Assembly (NCBI GenBank): GCA_946479505.1
Contig: CAMLGC010000018.1
Span: 1-46,385 of the forward strand
DNA from: an uncultured Sphingomonadaceae bacterium
GTDB lineage: Bacteria; Pseudomonadota; Alphaproteobacteria; Sphingomonadales; Sphingomonadaceae
Direction: 5' to 3'
DNA: 46,385 nt
Part shown: positions 29,244 through 37,576 of the stretch, one piece after another
Layout: each line of letters opens with the position of its first letter
Numbering within the stretch: position 1 is the stretch's first letter
Notes under the pieces: model-generated
Databases searched by the model: none
The model's input: only the letters and a program-made list of their open reading frames with translations
Told to the model about the DNA's origin: nothing
Program-made: the position numbers and the translations under genes

Positions 29244-29645
29244 TCAGCCGCGCGGCATCTGCAACGACGCGAAGCAGGTGAAGCCGCTGGTACCGCGCTG
29301 AAGCCGGCGAATATAGTTGACGTATGCCTTGCTGCGCTCCGAATCGACGCCGGGAAGCTGCCCGCCCGCCATCGCGCGCTTGACGTCCTCGCCCGTGAAC
29401 GGTCCGCCCGCGGGCGCGAAGGCGCCGGGAGTGCCTGCGGGCACCACCGAACCGTCGGGCGCGATATAGCTGCCTGCACGGCCCTCGTCGGGCACGGGGA
29501 TCTCGCACGTGAGGATCGAGGCGTTGGTCTGCGCGAGCGCCGGACGGATCGAGACGATCGCCGCCGCCCCCGCCGCGCCGAGCTTCAGCGCGCGGCGGCG
29601 TGTCGTGCCGCCTTCGGCCGTGTCCTCGGGATGCTCGTCGCTCAT
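29244..29645 (-). CDS. Tat-signal secreted small protein, possible substrate of the cassette
   Basis: A 133-residue protein with a twin-arginine-type signal: TRRRALKLG (residues 15-23), a hydrophobic stretch, and an ALA-Q cleavage site at 38/39. The mature part (about 95 residues) has two cysteines only, Cys47 and Cys124, near its ends, and a Gly/Pro-rich middle (about 54-85). I find no known domain. It is the first gene, four bases before the PqqD-like gene, so both share translation. A small, otherwise unknown protein ahead of an RRE-like gene and a kinase is what a modified-peptide precursor would look like, but that is inference. ATG at 29645 follows AAGGGG. Confidence 0.8.
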   Translation of the reverse strand: MSDEHPEDTAEGGTTRRRALKLGAAGAAAIVSIRPALAQTNASILTCEIPVPDEGRAGSYIAPDGSVVPAGTPGAFAPAGGPFTGEDVKRAMAGGQLPGVDSERSKAYVNYIRRLQRGTSGFTCFASLQMPRG

Positions 29646-29744
29646 GGTTGCCCCTTATCGCTCCCTTGCCTTTCACATTCGTAAAGCGCGCACAATCCCG
29701 AAGGCTGTTCCGCCGGCCCCATTCCCGGCTACAGCCGCACCGTT

Positions 29745-30938
29745 ATGGCACAGAGAAGGATGATCGCCGCGCTGGCGCTGGTCTCCGCCGGCGCAACCGC
29801 TGCGTGGGCGGTTGCGGGAGACCCGCAGGCAGCGTTGATGATGCTGGTTGCGGGCGTGGCCGCCGTGCTTGTCCTGATCCATCCCGCTGAAGCACCCGGA
29901 AACGTCGCAGCGGACCGTCCGACTCATGACGAGGTCCACGACCTCATCGCATCGCTCGGCGATCCGCTCCTGATCCTCGCCGGCACCCGCGTCGTGCGCG
30001 CCAATGCGGCGGCGCTGCGGCTGCTGGGCGCGCATGTGCTCGGGCAGGACGTGCGGCTCGCGCTGCGCCATCCCGACGCCGCCCGGCGGGTTGCCGACGA
30101 CACGACCGAGCCGGTGATGCTGGCCGGACTCGGCACGCGCGATGCGCATTGGGAGATGCAGGTCGCGCCGATGGGTCGCGACCGGCGGCTCATTCACCTC
30201 GTCGACCGCACCCACAGCATCGCGGCCGACCGGATGCGCGTCGATTTCGTCGCCAATGCGAGCCACGAATTGCGCACGCCGCTCGCCTCGTTGCTCGGGT
30301 TCATCGAGACGCTGGAGGACGAAAAGGCAGGCGGCGACCCAGCGCTGCGCAACCGCTTTCTCGGCGTGATGACGGGCGAGGCGCAGCGGATGCAGCGGCT
30401 CGTCGCCGACCTTCTTTCGCTGTCGCGAATCGAATCGGAGAAATACCGCCTTCCCGCCGGCACGGTCGATCTCGCGGCGCTCGCCCGATCGGTCGCCGAC
30501 GAGCTACGTCAGGCCGACCCCAACCGGGGCGGCGACATCGTGCTCGACATTGCGAAGGGCCTTCCCGCCGTCGTCGGCGATCGCGCGCAGCTTTCGCAAC
30601 TCCTCCACAACCTCGTCGGCAACGCGATGAAATACGGGCGCGCGGGCACGCCGGTGACGATCCGCCTCACCGCGGACGATCCCGGCACGTTCGCGCTGTC
30701 GGTTACCGATCGTGGCGAGGGCATCGCGCCGGAACACCTCCCGCGCCTCACCGAACGCTTCTACCGCGTCGATTCGGGCCGCAGCTGTGCATTGGGCGGC
30801 ACCGGGCTCGGGCTCGCGATCGTCAAACATATCGTCGAGCGCCACCGCGGCCACCTCGCCATCGCGAGCACCCCCGGCGAGGGCACGACGGTGACCGTCC
30901 TGCTCCCCGCAGCCGGAGCAACTGTCATAAAAGCATAA
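29745..30938 (+). CDS. phoR: Phosphate-sensing histidine kinase PhoR
   Basis: Membrane kinase that phosphorylates PhoB when phosphate is scarce and acts through the Pst/PhoU complex. The 397-residue protein has two N-terminal membrane helices (about 7-24 and 28-46), a PAS-like region (about 62-160), HisKA with His174 in ASHELRTPLAS, and an HATPase domain with HNLVGNAMKYG (N box), a DRGEGIA and a GTGLGLAIVKHI G box. This is typical PhoR architecture in alphaproteobacteria. It opens the pst operon; its stop overlaps a Pho-box-like array. Start ATG at 29745 (29760 is possible). Confidence 0.95.
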   Translation: MAQRRMIAALALVSAGATAAWAVAGDPQAALMMLVAGVAAVLVLIHPAEAPGNVAADRPTHDEVHDLIASLGDPLLILAGTRVVRANAAALRLLGAHVLGQDVRLALRHPDAARRVADDTTEPVMLAGLGTRDAHWEMQVAPMGRDRRLIHLVDRTHSIAADRMRVDFVANASHELRTPLASLLGFIETLEDEKAGGDPALRNRFLGVMTGEAQRMQRLVADLLSLSRIESEKYRLPAGTVDLAALARSVADELRQADPNRGGDIVLDIAKGLPAVVGDRAQLSQLLHNLVGNAMKYGRAGTPVTIRLTADDPGTFALSVTDRGEGIAPEHLPRLTERFYRVDSGRSCALGGTGLGLAIVKHIVERHRGHLAIASTPGEGTTVTVLLPAAGATVIKA

Positions 30939-30950
30939 CGAACCGGTCAC
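30922..30950 (+). promoter_or_regulatory. Pho-box-like array upstream of pstS
   Basis: CTGTCAT at 30922-30928 equals the Pho box half-site. Exactly 22 bases further lies CGGTCAC (30944-30950), six of seven bases like CTGTCAC, and the interval between holds the degenerate GCATAAC (30933-30939). Thus three sites are spaced at 11 bp, the spacing of PhoB dimers bound to tandem half-sites. The array begins within the phoR stop region, about 66 bases before the pstS start. PhoB binding is inferred from consensus; the middle site is weak. Confidence 0.6.
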
Positions 30951-31015
30951 ACAGCGCCCCTGTCCGGGCCGATCGAATCGGCGCCGGTCGCGAGTTTCCC
31001 CACGGGAGGGCCTTG

Positions 31016-32053
31016 ATGCTTCGTTCCTTCGCGTTTCTCGGGTTGGCCACATTGGGCCTTGCCGCCTGCACCGATCAGGCGGCGACCGGCGGCGGCGCCC
31101 GCGATCAGATCCGTGTCGTCGGCTCCTCGACCGTCTATCCCTTCACCCAGCTCGTGGCCGAGCAGTTCGTCAACAAGAACCCCGCGATGAAGGCGCCGGT
31201 GATCGAATCCACCGGCACCGGCGGCGGCATGAAATTGTTCTGCGCCGGGATCGGCGCCCAGCATCCCGACATCGAGGATGCCTCGCGCCGGATGAAGGCG
31301 TCCGAATATGCCGACTGCAAGGCGAACGGCGTTGCCGACGTGATGGAGGTACAGGTCGGCATCGACGGCATCGCGTTTGCCGAAGCCAAGGACGGGCCCA
31401 ACCTGAGGCTCACCGCGGCCGACATCTACAAGGCGCTCGCCGCCAATCCCGGCGGCACGCCCAACAGAGCCAAGACGTGGCGGGACGTGAACCCCGCCCT
31501 CCCCGCGATCCCCATCCAGGTTTACGGCCCGCCCTCGACCAGCGGCACGCGGGACGCGCTCGCCGAGCTGATTCTCGCCAAGGGCTGCGAGGAGACCGAT
31601 CCCGCCGCCGAGAGCCTTGAGGGCGATGCGTTCGACAAGCGCTGCAAGGCGGTGCGCGAGGACGGCGCCTATGTCGATGCGGGCGAGAACGACAATCTGA
31701 TCGTCCAGAAGCTCCAGGCGAACCCCAACGCGCTCGGCATCTTCGGCTATTCGTATCTCGAGGAAAATGCCGACAAATTGAACGGCGCCCCGATCAACGG
31801 CGTCGAGCCGACGTACGAGACGATCGCGGGTGGCAGCTATCCGGGTGCGCGGCCGCTCTACATCTATGTGAAGAAGGCGCATCTCGACGCGATCCCCGGG
31901 CTGCGCACCTTTCTCGCCGAATATGCCGCCTCGTGGGGCAAGGACGGCCCGCTCGTGAAGCGCGGCCTGATCGCGGCGCCGGAAGAGGTGCAGGCGCATT
32001 CGGCGATGGTGATCGAGAATGCGATTCCGCTCGACCCGAGTGAGTTGAAGTAA
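31016..32053 (+). CDS. pstS: Phosphate-binding lipoprotein PstS
   Basis: High-affinity phosphate receptor delivering Pi to PstCA. The 345-residue protein has a lipoprotein signal ending in LAAC with Cys18 as lipid attachment site, and the mature receptor begins IRVVGSSTVYPFT, whose Ser-Ser-Thr stretch contacts phosphate in this family. It also contains the STGTGGGMKLF and TSGTRDALAEL blocks. ATG at 31016 follows GGGAGGG. Preceded by the Pho-box-like array. It is the first of the pst transport genes; together with pstC, pstA and pstB it forms a complete ABC importer. Confidence 0.96.
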   Translation: MLRSFAFLGLATLGLAACTDQAATGGGARDQIRVVGSSTVYPFTQLVAEQFVNKNPAMKAPVIESTGTGGGMKLFCAGIGAQHPDIEDASRRMKASEYADCKANGVADVMEVQVGIDGIAFAEAKDGPNLRLTAADIYKALAANPGGTPNRAKTWRDVNPALPAIPIQVYGPPSTSGTRDALAELILAKGCEETDPAAESLEGDAFDKRCKAVREDGAYVDAGENDNLIVQKLQANPNALGIFGYSYLEENADKLNGAPINGVEPTYETIAGGSYPGARPLYIYVKKAHLDAIPGLRTFLAEYAASWGKDGPLVKRGLIAAPEEVQAHSAMVIENAIPLDPSELK

Positions 32054-32061
32054 GCTAAAAG

Positions 32062-32090
32062 CCCTCTCTCCTGCAGGGGGAGAGGGAGAG
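32062..32090. repeat. GA/CT-rich stem-loop between pstS and pstC
   Basis: Just after the pstS stop lies CCCTCTCTCC-TGCA-GGGGGAGAGGG, an imperfect hairpin of about ten pairs, followed by more GAGGGAG repeats. It may serve to stabilise the pstS message, which is usually needed in excess over the membrane genes; that is inference. No T-run, so not a clear terminator. Confidence 0.55.
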
Positions 32091-32120
32091 GGAGAAGCAC
32101 ACCAACCACCGAGGCCTACC

Positions 32121-33494
32121 CTGTCCACCGCCGCCCTCCTCTTCGTCATCATCGGCCTCGGCCTGATCGGCTGGCTGAGCGCGCGTGCGCGGGCGGTGTC
32201 GTTCCGGGCTGGCGCGCGGCGGTTCAGCGCGCTGCCGGGCCATTACGGCTGGTATGTCGCCTTGTGGACCGCCGTCCCGCCGCTCGTCTTCCTGCTCATT
32301 TGGAGCGCGGTTTCGCCCGCGCTTGTCACCGATGCGGTGCTTCGCGACCCCGCCGCGCAGGCGCTGCCGGCCTTCGGCTTCGTCCGCGCATCGATGCTGG
32401 GGGAGGCCCGCGCGATCGCGAGCGGGGAGATGGCGGCGGGCTTCCACGCACTCTCCAACTCGCTCGCGCCCGCTTATGCCGCCGCTCAGGCCAAATGCGA
32501 CTGGATCGCCACCGCGCTTGCGCTGCTGCTCGCCTTTGCGGGCGGCGCCTACGCCTATGTCCGCGTGAAGCCAGATTTCCGCGCCCGCACTCGCGTCGAG
32601 CGGATCGTGATGGGGGCGCTGCTCCTCGCCTCGCTGATCGCGATCCTCACCACCGTCGGTATCGTCGCCTCGTTGCTCTTCGAATCGATCCGCTTCTTCC
32701 GCATGGTGCCGATCACCGATTTCCTGTTCGGCACGCACTGGAGCCCGCAGGTGATCGACAGCAACGATCCGGGCGCGACATTGGGCGCGGTGCCGCTGTT
32801 CTGGGGCACCTTCTTCATCGGCGCGGTGATCGCAATGGCCGTCGCGATTCCCTTCGGGCTGATGAGCGCGATCTATCTCACCCAATATGCGAGGGCCACC
32901 ACGCGCAAATGGATGAAGCCGATCCTCGAGATGCTCGCGGGCGTGCCAACGGTGGTCTATGGCTATTTCGCCGCGCTCACCGTCGCGCCGGCCGTGCGCG
33001 ATTTCGCGGTCGCGATCGGCATCCAATGGGCCTCCTCCGAAAGCGCGCTCGCGGCGGGCATGGTGATGGGCGTGATGATTATCCCCTTCGTCTCATCGAT
33101 GGCGGACGATTCGATCGCTGCCGTCCCCGCCTCGATGCGCGACGGCAGCCTCGCGATGGGTGCGACCAGCTCGGAGACGATCCGTCGGGTGCTGCTTCCC
33201 GCCGCGCTTCCCGGCGTGGTCGGCGGCGTGTTGCTCGCCGTCAGTCGCGCGATAGGCGAGACGATGATCGTTGTGATGGCCGCTTCAGGCGTCGCGACGC
33301 TGACGCTCAACCCCTTCGCCAGCACCACCACGGTCACCAAGCAGATCGTCGATCTGCTCACCGGCGAGGCGACGTTCGACAGCCCCAAGACACTCGCCGC
33401 CTTTGCGCTCGGCCTCACGCTCTTCATCGTCACGCTCCTGCTCAACATCGTCGCGCTCGCGATCGTCAAAAGGTACCGCGAAGCCTATGAGTGA
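32121..33494 (+). CDS. pstC: Phosphate ABC transporter permease PstC (probable CTG start)
   Basis: Inner-membrane channel subunit of the Pst importer. The 457-residue protein has an N-terminal membrane helix (LLFVIIGLGLIGW), a further helix and long soluble part (to about residue 150), then the ABC permease core with helices and the EAA-like loop around AMGATSSETIRRVLLPAAL. The only start that keeps the first helix is CTG at 32121, six bases after GAGG; there is no ATG, GTG or TTG from the preceding stop until GTG 32196, which would lose it. It overlaps pstA by eight bases. Confidence 0.9.
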   Translation: MSTAALLFVIIGLGLIGWLSARARAVSFRAGARRFSALPGHYGWYVALWTAVPPLVFLLIWSAVSPALVTDAVLRDPAAQALPAFGFVRASMLGEARAIASGEMAAGFHALSNSLAPAYAAAQAKCDWIATALALLLAFAGGAYAYVRVKPDFRARTRVERIVMGALLLASLIAILTTVGIVASLLFESIRFFRMVPITDFLFGTHWSPQVIDSNDPGATLGAVPLFWGTFFIGAVIAMAVAIPFGLMSAIYLTQYARATTRKWMKPILEMLAGVPTVVYGYFAALTVAPAVRDFAVAIGIQWASSESALAAGMVMGVMIIPFVSSMADDSIAAVPASMRDGSLAMGATSSETIRRVLLPAALPGVVGGVLLAVSRAIGETMIVVMAASGVATLTLNPFASTTTVTKQIVDLLTGEATFDSPKTLAAFALGLTLFIVTLLLNIVALAIVKRYREAYE

Positions 33495-34791
33495 GACGCT
33501 CGTCCCCACGCTGCCGATGAGCGGCGCCGAGCCGCCCCGCCGCGCGCCCACCGACTGGACGACCGACGCGATGCAGCACCGCATCCGCCGCCGCTACGCT
33601 GCCGAGCGCCGCTTCCGGCTGCTCGGGCTCGGCGCGGTCGTGCTCTCGGCCGGTTTCCTGGCGTTCCTGCTCGTCACCATGCTTGCGGGCGGTCTGGGCG
33701 GCTTCACGCGTACCGAGATTGCGCTGCCGATCGACGTCGCGCATTCGGCGATGATCGTCGATCCCGAGATCGTGGCCGAGGGCGGCGACGCGGCCGATCG
33801 CGCGCTGGCGGTCGCGGGGCTCCAGCGCGTCACGCAGCAGGCCGCCGAACAGGCCTTCGGCCCGGGCAGCGCGCGGCTGCTCTCGCGTGGCGCGTGGCTG
33901 GTGGTTCGCGACGCGATCGAGGACGATCCGTCCCTGCTCTCGCGCAAGGCGGTTATCGACGTGCCCGCCTCGACCGACATCGACAGCGCCGCCAAGGGCG
34001 AGGACACCCCCGCGGCCGAAGCGGCGCTCGCGAAGCTGAAAGCCGCCGGTGCGGTCGATACCGGCTTCAACCCGGCCTTCCTCACCGAATCCGATTCGAC
34101 CGACCCGACGATGGTGGGCATCTGGGGCGCGCTCAAGGGCTCGCTGCTGACAATGCTCGTCACGCTCTCGATTGCCTTTCCCGTGGGCGTGCTCGCCGCG
34201 CTCTATCTCGAGGAATATGCGCCGCGAAACCGCTGGACCGACCTGATCGAGGTCTCGATCAACAACCTCGCGGCGGTGCCGTCGATCATCTTCGGCCTGC
34301 TCGGTCTCGCGGTGTTCCTCAACGTGATGCACCTGCCGCGCTCGGCGCCGCTCGTCGGCGGGCTTACGCTCGCGCTGATGACGATGCCGGTGATCGTCAT
34401 CGCCGGCCGCAACGCGATCAAAGGCGTGCCGCCCTCGATCCGCGACGCGGCGCTCGGCGTCGGCGCAAGCCCGATCCAGGTCGTGTTCCACCACGTCCTG
34501 CCGCTCGCGTTGCCGGGCATCCTGACGGGCACGATCATCGGCATGGCGCGCGCGTTGGGCGAGACGGCGCCGCTGCTGATGATCGGCATGCGCGCCTTCA
34601 TCGCGACCCCGCCGCAGGGGCTCACCGACCCCGCCACGGTGCTGCCGGTGCAGATCTTCCTCTGGTCCGACGAGGTCAGCCACGGCTTCGTCGAGAAGAC
34701 CTCGGCCGCGATCATCGTGCTGCTCGCCGTGCTGCTCGCGATGAACGGCCTCGCCATCTATCTCCGCAACAAGTTCGAGACCCGCTGGTAA
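33487..34791 (+). CDS. pstA: Phosphate ABC transporter permease PstA
   Basis: Second membrane subunit of the Pst importer. The 434-residue protein is longer than the E. coli protein (near 296), owing to a soluble cytoplasmic N-terminus of about 45 residues and a large periplasmic loop (about 75-210) after helix 1. The core has helices from about 220 on and the EAA-like loop around [25 protein letters not shown]. Such enlarged PstA proteins are usual in alphaproteobacteria as far as I know. Overlaps pstC by eight and pstB by one base. Confidence 0.94.
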   Translation: MSETLVPTLPMSGAEPPRRAPTDWTTDAMQHRIRRRYAAERRFRLLGLGAVVLSAGFLAFLLVTMLAGGLGGFTRTEIALPIDVAHSAMIVDPEIVAEGGDAADRALAVAGLQRVTQQAAEQAFGPGSARLLSRGAWLVVRDAIEDDPSLLSRKAVIDVPASTDIDSAAKGEDTPAAEAALAKLKAAGAVDTGFNPAFLTESDSTDPTMVGIWGALKGSLLTMLVTLSIAFPVGVLAALYLEEYAPRNRWTDLIEVSINNLAAVPSIIFGLLGLAVFLNVMHLPRSAPLVGGLTLALMTMPVIVIAGRNAIKGVPPSIRDAALGVGASPIQVVFHHVLPLALPGILTGTIIGMARALGETAPLLMIGMRAFIATPPQGLTDPATVLPVQIFLWSDEVSHGFVEKTSAAIIVLLAVLLAMNGLAIYLRNKFETRW

Positions 34792-35567
34792 TGACCGACG
34801 CCTCCCCCTCTCCCATCAAGATGGCGGCGCGCGACGTCAGCGTCTTCTACGGTGCCAAGCAGGCGCTCAACGACGTGTCCATCGACGTGGACATGGACCA
34901 CGTCACCGCCTTCATCGGCCCGTCGGGCTGCGGCAAATCGACCTTCCTGCGCACGCTCAACCGGATGAACGACACGATTCCCTCGGCGCGGGTCGAGGGC
35001 AGCATCACGCTCGACGGCGAGGACATCTACGCCTCCGGAATGGACGTGGTGCAGCTCCGAGCGCGCGTCGGCATGGTATTCCAGAAGCCCAACCCCTTCC
35101 CCAAGTCGATCTACGAGAACGTCGCCTACGGCCCGCGCATCCACGGGCTCGCGGGCTCGAAGGCGCAGCTCGATGCCACGGTCGAGGAGGCGTTGCGCAA
35201 GGCGGGGCTGTGGGATGAGGTCAAGGATCGCCTCTCCGACAGCGGCACCGCACTCTCGGGCGGTCAGCAGCAGCGGCTGTGCATCGCCCGCGCGATCGCC
35301 GTCGATCCCGAGGTGATCCTGATGGACGAGCCGTGCTCGGCGCTCGATCCGATCGCGACCGCCAAGATCGAGGAGCTGATCCACGAATTGAAGGGCCGCT
35401 ACGCGATCGTGATCGTCACCCACAACATGCAGCAGGCAGCGCGCGTGTCGCAGCGCACCGCCTTCTTCCACCTCGGCACGTTGGTCGAATATGGTCCGAC
35501 CTCGGACATCTTCACCAACCCGCGCGAGGACCGCACCAAGGATTATATCACGGGCCGCTACGGCTGA
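34791..35567 (+). CDS. pstB: Phosphate ABC transporter ATPase PstB
   Basis: ATPase powering phosphate import. The 258-residue protein has Walker [10 protein letters not shown] (residues 43-51), the Q-loop VFQKPNPFP, the signature LSGGQQQRL, Walker [14 protein letters not shown] and the switch His in VTHNMQQA. The [15 protein letters not shown] block is specific for PstB. Length is standard. The start ATG at 34791 shares a base with the pstA stop. It is followed by phoU after 13 bp, in the order conserved across proteobacteria. Confidence 0.98.
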   Translation: MTDASPSPIKMAARDVSVFYGAKQALNDVSIDVDMDHVTAFIGPSGCGKSTFLRTLNRMNDTIPSARVEGSITLDGEDIYASGMDVVQLRARVGMVFQKPNPFPKSIYENVAYGPRIHGLAGSKAQLDATVEEALRKAGLWDEVKDRLSDSGTALSGGQQQRLCIARAIAVDPEVILMDEPCSALDPIATAKIEELIHELKGRYAIVIVTHNMQQAARVSQRTAFFHLGTLVEYGPTSDIFTNPREDRTKDYITGRYG

Positions 35568-35580
35568 TCGGACAGGCGAG

Positions 35581-36273
35581 ATGACGGAACATACGGTCAA
35601 GGCATTTGACGAGGAATTGGGCGAGCTGCGCGGCCGCATCGCCGAGATGGGCGGACTTGCGGAAGCGGCGATCGCGCGCGCGATCGAGGCGCTCTGCCGT
35701 CACGATCTCGACGCGGCCCGGCGGGTGATCGACGGTGACAGGAAGATCGACGCGATCGAAACCGAGGTCGAGCAACTCGCGATCCGCCTCATCGCGCTGC
35801 GCGCGCCGATGGCCGATGATCTGCGCGAGGTGGTCGCCGCGCTCAAGATCGCCGGCGTGGTCGAGCGGATCGGCGATTATGCCAAGAACATCGCCAAGCG
35901 CGTCGCCGCGATCGAGGACCATGGCAGCATCGAGCCGCTGTCGCTGCTTCCCGCAATGGCGCGGATGGCGGGCGAGATGGTGCATGACGTGCTCGACGCC
36001 TTCGCCGCGCGCGATCCTTCGGCGGCGCTGCGCGTCTGCGAGAGCGACCGGCAAGTCGACGATTTCTACGATTCGATCTTCCGCGTGCTCGTCACCTTCA
36101 TGATGGAGAATCCGAAGAGCATCGGCCAGGGCGCGCATCTGCTCTTCGTCGCGAAGAACCTCGAACGGATCGGCGACCACGCGACCAACGTCGCCGAAAT
36201 GGTCTATTACGCCGCCACGGGCGAGCGCATGGCCGAGCGCGAGCGGGGCGGCAGCCCCGCGGTGACGCTGTAG
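35581..36273 (+). CDS. phoU: Phosphate signalling protein PhoU
   Basis: Negative regulator that bridges PstB and PhoR and keeps the Pho regulon off when phosphate is abundant. The 230-residue all-helical protein shows the two PhoU repeats, each with the acidic metal-cluster motif: ERIGDYAKNIAKR in the first half and ERIGDHATNVAEMVYY in the second. Length is as expected. ATG at 35581 follows GCGAG. It lies between pstB and phoB; overproduction or loss would affect the whole operon. Confidence 0.96.
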   Translation: MTEHTVKAFDEELGELRGRIAEMGGLAEAAIARAIEALCRHDLDAARRVIDGDRKIDAIETEVEQLAIRLIALRAPMADDLREVVAALKIAGVVERIGDYAKNIAKRVAAIEDHGSIEPLSLLPAMARMAGEMVHDVLDAFAARDPSAALRVCESDRQVDDFYDSIFRVLVTFMMENPKSIGQGAHLLFVAKNLERIGDHATNVAEMVYYAATGERMAERERGGSPAVTL

Positions 36274-36283
36274 GAGGCACGGC

Positions 36284-36976
36284 ATGGCAGGCGCCCGGAT
36301 GCTGCTGGTCGAGGACGACGCCGCGCTCGCCGAGCTGCTGACCTTCCATTTCGAACGCGAGGATTTTCAGGTCCAGCATACCCCCGACGGTGAAGAGGCG
36401 CTGCTCCTCGCCCGCGAGGCGCCACCCGATATCGTCCTGCTCGACTGGATGGTCGAGGGGCTGTCGGGGATCGAGGTCTGCCGCCGCCTGCGCCGCGCAC
36501 CCGATACCGCCAACGTGCCGATCATCATGCTCACCGCCCGCGGCGAGGAGGAGGATCGCGTGCGCGGGCTCGATACCGGCGCCGACGATTACGTCACCAA
36601 GCCCTTTTCCCCGCGCGAGCTGGTCGCGCGCGTCGGCGCGGTGCTGCGCCGCGTGCGGCCGGCGCTCGCGGGCGAGGAGCTCAGCTACGACGACCTCGTC
36701 ATGGACACGGTCGGGCACAAGGTCCGCCGCGGCGACGCGCCCGTCCCGCTCGGCCCCACCGAATTCCGCCTGCTCCGCCATTTCCTCGAACATCCGCAAT
36801 GGGTGTTCTCGCGCGAGCGGCTGCTCGATGCCGTATGGGGACACGATTCGGACATCGAGCTGCGCACCGTCGATGTCCACATCCGGCGGCTACGCAAAGC
36901 GCTCAACGAGGGCGGGCGACGCGATCTGATCCGCACCGTGCGTTCGGCCGGCTACGCACTCGATATGGGGGACTGA
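36284..36976 (+). CDS. phoB: Phosphate response regulator PhoB
   Basis: Response regulator activated by PhoR. The 230-residue protein has a receiver domain with the acidic pair Asp11/Asp12, phosphoacceptor Asp54 in LLDWMVEG and Lys in DDYVTKPFSPRE. An OmpR/PhoB winged-helix domain follows (about 130-228), with the ELRTVDVHIRRLRKALN recognition helix. Starts ATG at 36284, 10 bp after phoU. Binding to the Pho-like array upstream of pstS would close the autoregulatory loop (phoR itself lies upstream of that array). Confidence 0.96.
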   Translation: MAGARMLLVEDDAALAELLTFHFEREDFQVQHTPDGEEALLLAREAPPDIVLLDWMVEGLSGIEVCRRLRRAPDTANVPIIMLTARGEEEDRVRGLDTGADDYVTKPFSPRELVARVGAVLRRVRPALAGEELSYDDLVMDTVGHKVRRGDAPVPLGPTEFRLLRHFLEHPQWVFSRERLLDAVWGHDSDIELRTVDVHIRRLRKALNEGGRRDLIRTVRSAGYALDMGD

Positions 36977-37082
36977 CCTGCGCAAAGTCGAATCGCGTCC
37001 GCAACGAAGGACCATTTGCTTCGATGGTGCGTTACCCCCTTCGCGCGAACGCGTTTGGCGCAATAAGCACAGGAGGACCGCA

Positions 37083-37454
37083 ATGAAGCTCTTGTTCCTG
37101 ACGGCGGCGGCCGTGATCGCCATCCCCGCCGCGGCGCAGACCACGACGACCGATCCGATGACGCAGGACCAGACGATGGATCAGACCACGACCGATCCGT
37201 CGGCGATGGATCAGACGATGTCCGATCAGACCACGACCACGCCGATGCCGGCCCAGTCGGCAACCGGCGAGGACCCCGTCGGCGGCTATATGCCGCCCGC
37301 GCCGCCGGTGAGCGGCCCGGTGACGCCGGGCACCGAGGTCATCTTCCGTCCATCGGCACCGCCATCGCAGGCCTTTCCGCCGCCGCCGCCGATGAACGAA
37401 TATCCGATCTGCAAGGCCGGGCAGTTCGACAATTGCCGCCAACGCGGCGGTTGA
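37083..37454 (+). CDS. Secreted Thr/Gln/Asp/Met-repeat protein, unknown function
   Basis: A 123-residue exported protein: signal peptide 1-18 (ending AAAQ), then a low-complexity repeat region (19-54) of units like DPMTQDQTMDQTTT, a Pro-rich stretch (about 68-104) and a short C-terminal part with two cysteines (YPICKAGQFDNCRQRGG). ATG at 37083 follows AGGAGG. I know no domain match. The repeats of Asp, Gln, Thr and Met could bind metal or be intrinsically disordered; neither is shown. A hairpin terminator follows at 37487. Confidence 0.75.
   Translation: MKLLFLTAAAVIAIPAAAQTTTTDPMTQDQTMDQTTTDPSAMDQTMSDQTTTTPMPAQSATGEDPVGGYMPPAPPVSGPVTPGTEVIFRPSAPPSQAFPPPPPMNEYPICKAGQFDNCRQRGG
37140..37244 (+). 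repeat. Tandem-like coding repeat (GATCAGACCACGAC type)
   Basis: Inside the gene at 37083, imperfect repeats built on ACCACGACC-GATC-(C/A)GATG and GATCAGACCACGAC units occur at least three times. They translate to the Thr/Asp/Gln/Met run (residues 20-54). Imperfect direct repeats of this kind may vary in number between strains by slippage. Confidence 0.6.
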
Positions 37455-37486
37455 GCCACAGGCAGGTCGCTTCATGCCGGCCGAAG

Positions 37487-37520
37487 GCGTCCGCGGGCGA
37501 GCCCCGCGGACGCTGCCTTT
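37487..37520 (+). terminator. Strong hairpin after the repeat-protein gene
   Basis: GCGTCCGCGGG (37487-37497) and CCCGCGGACGC (37503-37513) are perfectly complementary, 11 pairs with a CGAGC loop, followed by TGCCTTT. This is a plausible rho-independent type stop for the gene ending at 37454, placed 57 bases before the SDR start. Confidence 0.6.
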
Positions 37521-37576
37521 GCGGGTATCCGCAAATCTTCTAGGAAGCGCCCTCGCGTGCTGAGGAGATCGCTTCG

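Noticed and set aside
26981..29645. Full lasso peptide cluster
   Set aside because: No McjC-type asparagine-synthetase-like cyclase, no McjB protease and no short Thr-at-minus-two precursor with core are in the window; only the kinase, nucleotidyltransferase and RRE-like parts match.
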